Assembly (NCBI GenBank): GCA_041301185.1
Contig: JBFYSV010000098.1
Location: 1 to 33,911, forward strand
Source of the DNA: JAQBDA01 sp041301185
GTDB lineage: Bacteria; Chloroflexota; Anaerolineae; Anaerolineales; UBA4823
Reading direction: 5' to 3'
Length of the DNA stretch: 33,911 bases
A program made the translations under genes and the position numbers. Shown here piece after piece: positions 32,330 through 33,911 of the stretch; within the stretch, counting starts at the first letter, position 1, and every line of letters begins with the position of its first letter. The notes below the pieces were generated by a model. That model made no database searches. It was not told where the DNA came from and saw only the letters and a list, made by a program, of their open reading frames with translations.

Positions 32330-32374
32330 TTGCTTTCTCCTCCACGTAAGTTTGTTGACCGGTACAGTATGGGT

Positions 32375-32380
32375 ATTATA
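32375..32380 (-). promoter_or_regulatory. -10 box within the palindrome GGGTATAATACCC
   Basis: On the minus strand TATAAT sits 45 bases before the cytochrome ATG and is the centre of a 13-base palindrome (32371-32383). No good -35 is present, which suggests activator dependence. The overlap of palindrome and -10 box would let a bound dimer block the promoter. Confidence 0.5.
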
Positions 32381-32467
32381 CCCAATTTATGAGAGAAGGA
32401 TTAATCCCCGAGTGATGCGGTTCAGAGGAGGGTGTCCCCTGCTTTCTGGGGTGAATGCAATTCTTAT

Positions 32468-32525
32468 TAGAACTTACGCAGATGGTGGGTACATAACACT
32501 TTCCCCTCGAACTGTGTAACTCCTA
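32468..32525. repeat. Short MITE-like element sharing ends with the one at 30733-30826
   Basis: The left end TAGAACTTACGCAG and the complement of the right end, TAGGAGTTACACAG, are alike. The interior is only about 30 bases and lacks the long hairpin. It lies in the 312-base divergent gap (32330-32641) between the two promoters. Confidence 0.5.
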
Positions 32526-32539
32526 CTCGTAATAGTCGC

Positions 32540-32569
32540 TTGAGTGTATGTTCGAAATAATTGTATAAT
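32540..32569 (+). promoter_or_regulatory. Promoter of the XRE-cupin regulator
   Basis: TTGAGT (32540-32545) and TATAAT (32564-32569) are 18 bases apart. Transcription would start near 32576, giving a leader of about 65 bases before the GTG at 32642. Confidence 0.6.
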
Positions 32570-32641
32570 ATAGTAGCTTGTACAGTTGAAATTTGCTTTT
32601 TCCGGGGCACCATCCAACATTCAGCGACAAGGAGGCCTAGT

Positions 32642-33292
32642 GTGGAGTTAACCGAAACCGGGACATTATCCGTTGATGTTGGCAGCCGATTGCGCCAGTT
32701 GCGCCAGGAGCGGGATATGTCTATGCGCGCCCTGGCGCGCAGCAGTGGGCTTTCCACCAACGCTTTGAGCATGATCGAGCGCGGCCGCACATCTCCCTCC
32801 GTAAGCACCCTGTATAAAATTTCGGATGCCCTGGGAGTACCGATAACGGCTTTCTTCCGGCTGGAACCTCCCAGGCAGGAGGTCGTCTTTCGCCAGGCAG
32901 ACCAGCGCCGCCGGGTTCCCTTCTCACGCGGTATCTGGGAAGGGCTGGGCGGGGAATCGTTCATCGGCGGTCTGGAGCCTTTCCTGATCACGCTGGAGGT
33001 CGGGGCGAGCAGCGGGCGCTTTGGCATGTTGCACACCGGGCATGAGTTTGTCCTTTGCCTGGATGGGGAGCTGGAGTACGAAGTTGAAGACCAGCGTTAT
33101 AACCTCATGCCGGGCGATAGCCTGTTATTTGCAGCTAACCTGCGCCATCGCTGGCGCAATGCCAGCAAGAGCACCACCCGGGCGGTGATCGCCTTGACCT
33201 GTTTCGATCGCGGTGAAAGCCCCAGCGAGTTCCACCTGATGCCTGATGGCTTTGAAGATCATGAAGTGCATAGCGGAACGCTGGATATTTAA
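32642..33292 (+). CDS. XRE-family regulator with a C-terminal cupin domain
   Basis: A 216-residue protein. Residues about 14-70 are an XRE helix-turn-helix: LRQLRQERDMSMRALARSSGLSTNALSMIERGRTSPSVSTLYKISDALG. The C-terminal part is a cupin barrel: HTGHEFVLCLDGELEYEVEDQRYNLMPGDSLLFAANLRHRWRN, which in this family senses a small ligand. The GTG at 32642 is chosen because AGGAGG lies six bases upstream; an in-frame ATG at 32561 lies at the -10 box and cannot be used. It is divergent from the cytochrome locus and could control it, or regulate an unrelated pathway as many XRE-cupin proteins do. Confidence 0.9.
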   Translation: MELTETGTLSVDVGSRLRQLRQERDMSMRALARSSGLSTNALSMIERGRTSPSVSTLYKISDALGVPITAFFRLEPPRQEVVFRQADQRRRVPFSRGIWEGLGGESFIGGLEPFLITLEVGASSGRFGMLHTGHEFVLCLDGELEYEVEDQRYNLMPGDSLLFAANLRHRWRNASKSTTRAVIALTCFDRGESPSEFHLMPDGFEDHEVHSGTLDI

Positions 33293-33330
33293 ACAGTTTC
33301 CGCTAATTTCTGGCGAATTCGCTACCTGCA

Positions 33331-33339
33331 TGCTATAAT
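33331..33339 (+). promoter_or_regulatory. Extended -10 promoter of the aspS leader
   Basis: TGCTATAAT is a full extended -10 element (TGN plus TATAAT). The -35 position (TGGCGA) is weak, as is common with extended -10 promoters. Transcription would start near 33345-33349, at or next to the ATG of the leader ORF. Confidence 0.6.
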
Positions 33340-33348
33340 TGCGCCATT

Positions 33349-33453
33349 ATGCGAACCGTGTATCCGCACCGACCGCGACCCTTGAACGCTAATGATAATG
33401 ATAATAATCTATTCACGCGTCGGGCGGGATGGTGCAGTCATCCGGTTTGCTGA
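33349..33453 (+). CDS. Putative 34-residue aspS leader peptide rich in Asn/Asp codons
   Basis: The ORF runs from ATG 33349 to TGA 33451-33453. Codons 13-20 read Asn-Ala-Asn-Asp-Asn-Asp-Asn-Asn: seven of eight are codons for Asn or Asp, just upstream of an aspartyl-tRNA synthetase gene. There is no Shine-Dalgarno sequence; the -10 box ends nine bases before the ATG, so translation would be leaderless. The Asn/Asp run ends nine bases before the 5' arm of the stem at 33417. A stalled ribosome would leave that stem free to form, while one that finishes at the TGA would sit inside it. Caveat: the same AT-rich trinucleotide tract reads as Ile/Met in one frame and six stops in the other, so chance is possible. 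Confidence 0.5.
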   Translation: MRTVYPHRPRPLNANDNDNNLFTRRAGWCSHPVC

Positions 33454-33484
33454 ACTTTGGTGTAACCAGACAATCGCCCGACGC
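33417..33484 (+). ncRNA. Candidate antiterminator: long-range stem with two inner hairpins in the aspS leader
   Basis: GCGTCGGGCG (33417-33426) pairs perfectly with CGCCCGACGC (33475-33484). Enclosed are GGATG/CATCC (33427-33431 with 33439-33443, seven-base loop) and a weaker GGTT/AACC or TTTGG/CCAGA hairpin at 33444-33470. The three-way shape resembles a riboswitch or antiterminator. Its 3' arm overlaps the 5' half of the terminator hairpin that follows, so the two structures exclude each other. I see no T-box consensus sequence. Confidence 0.65.
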
Positions 33485-33510
33485 AGCCTGCGGAGGGCGA
33501 TTTATTTTAT
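33474..33510 (+). terminator. Intrinsic terminator in the aspS leader, alternative to the upstream stem
   Basis: TCGCCC (33474-33479) pairs with GGGCGA (33495-33500). Inside, after a GA/GA internal loop, CGCA pairs with TGCG (33482-33485 with 33489-33492) around a GCC loop. TTTATTTTAT follows at once. The hairpin uses bases 33474-33485, which are also the 3' arm of the long-range stem, giving a terminator/antiterminator switch. The aspS ribosome-binding site GGAGGAG (33511-33517) lies just beyond and is not part of either stem. Confidence 0.7.
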
Positions 33511-33522
33511 GGAGGAGCAATC

Positions 33523-33911
33523 ATGTATAAAACCCATACCTGTGGCGAGTTGCGTGAGGAGCATGCCGGGCAAACGATCACCCTGGCGGGCTGGGTACAC
33601 CGGCGTCGTGACCACGGTGGGGTCACCTTCATCGACCTGCGCGACCGTTTCGGGTTAGTGCAGGTGGTGGCAGACTCGCAGAGCACGCCAGATGCCCACC
33701 AGGCTCTGCTCCCCGTGCGCATGGAGTGGGTGGTGCAGGTGCAGGGTGTGGTCCGCCAACGCTTGCCAGGCATGGAAAACCCGAAGCTGCCCACCGGCAC
33801 GATCGAGGTGGAAGCCCGCCAGGTGGTGGTGCTCAACCCCGCCAAACCAACTCCCCTGCTGATCAGCGCCGATGAAACCGCCGACGAGCACACCCGCCTG
33901 CGCTACCGCTA
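33523..33911 (+). CDS. aspS: Aspartyl-tRNA synthetase, N-terminal part, runs off the window
   Basis: From ATG 33523, six bases after GGAGGAG, the frame is open to the window edge (129 codons). It begins MYKTHTCGEL and has the OB-fold anticodon-binding domain GWVHRRRDHGGVTFIDLRDRFGLVQVV, then LPTGTIEVEARQVVVLNPA and ADETADEHTRLRYR, which leads into the catalytic core in bacterial AspRS. His31 (in RRRDHGG) and the Gly in RQRLPGMENP (about residue 83) match the His31/Gly82 pair that makes the Pseudomonas aeruginosa enzyme non-discriminating; discriminating enzymes such as that of E. coli have Leu and Lys there. It would then charge tRNA-Asp and also mischarge tRNA-Asn for GatCAB. Expression is probably set by the leader upstream. 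Confidence 0.93.
   Translation, partial: MYKTHTCGELREEHAGQTITLAGWVHRRRDHGGVTFIDLRDRFGLVQVVADSQSTPDAHQALLPVRMEWVVQVQGVVRQRLPGMENPKLPTGTIEVEARQVVVLNPAKPTPLLISADETADEHTRLRYR

Noticed and set aside
33417..33500. aspS leader as a T-box or as a tRNA gene
   Set aside because: No T-box consensus loop or specifier stem is recognisable, and the inner arms do not fold as a cloverleaf with proper D, anticodon and T loops.
33392..33658. 88-codon open frame starting Met-Ile-Met-Ile within the aspS leader
   Set aside because: It runs through the terminator hairpin and out of frame through 136 bases of aspS. It has no ribosome-binding site, and Ile codons have no link to an aspartyl-tRNA synthetase.
1..33911. 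CRISPR arrays, tRNA or rRNA genes and insertion-sequence transposases
   Set aside because: Looked for and not seen. Repeats present are short inverted elements without regular spacers, and no transposase-like frame is present.

Overview
The window most likely comes from a member of the Chloroflexota, class Anaerolineae, or a close relative. The evidence is the fused transaldolase/glucose-6-phosphate isomerase, tandem zinc-ribbon membrane proteins, a DUF433/DUF5615 pair, a gingipain-type C25 peptidase, a large multihaem cytochrome cluster with NrfD, and genes that seem to be leaderless next to genes with strong GGAGG ribosome-binding sites. The standard code applies: TGA ends many of the genes. 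The taxonomic call is inference from gene content; no rRNA gene is present.

Left part (1-20.5 kb), mostly housekeeping and accessory genes: the 3' end of a C25 peptidase (+); an ABC ATPase-permease fusion and a transaldolase-PGI fusion (-); two overlapping zinc-ribbon membrane proteins and a flippase-like membrane protein (+); an Fpg-like DNA glycosylase without the catalytic proline, a DUF5615 toxin gene broken by an in-frame TGA, and its DUF433 partner (-); a ychF-hutH pair (-) whose ammonia-lyase has Ala-Cys-Gly in place of Ala-Ser-Gly; an EamA transporter (+) with a palindrome in its promoter; and a tight minus-strand run sufE, ROK sugar kinase, methyltransferase, then an MrfA-like helicase carrying an HNH domain.

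Middle and right part (20.2-32.3 kb, all minus strand): an electron-transfer locus. In transcription order it has a collagen-stalked octahaem lipoprotein, a membrane-anchored octahaem cytochrome, a Tat-exported four-cluster ferredoxin, NrfD, a small membrane protein, nonahaem cytochrome c plus cytochrome b, a second nonahaem cytochrome c plus a cytochrome b/c fusion, and a sensor kinase with its response regulator. The five c-type proteins have 35 CXXCH motifs. No molybdopterin or other catalytic subunit is visible, so it reads as a quinone/multihaem-cytochrome oxidoreductase (Cbc, Hmc or Qrc style) of unsettled direction and partner. A divergent XRE-cupin regulator lies at its upstream end. 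Two short inverted-repeat elements flank the first cytochrome gene.

Right edge (33.3-33.9 kb): the start of aspS, preceded by the most interesting sequence in the window. An extended -10 promoter is followed at once by a 34-codon ORF with seven Asn/Asp codons among eight. After it come a 10-bp long-range stem and a terminator hairpin that share one strand, so only one of them can form. This has the geometry of trp-type attenuation. The AspRS has His31 and a Gly at about residue 83, the residues associated with non-discriminating AspRS enzymes that charge both tRNA-Asp and tRNA-Asn. That would make every Asn and Asp codon in the leader a sensor of this one enzyme.
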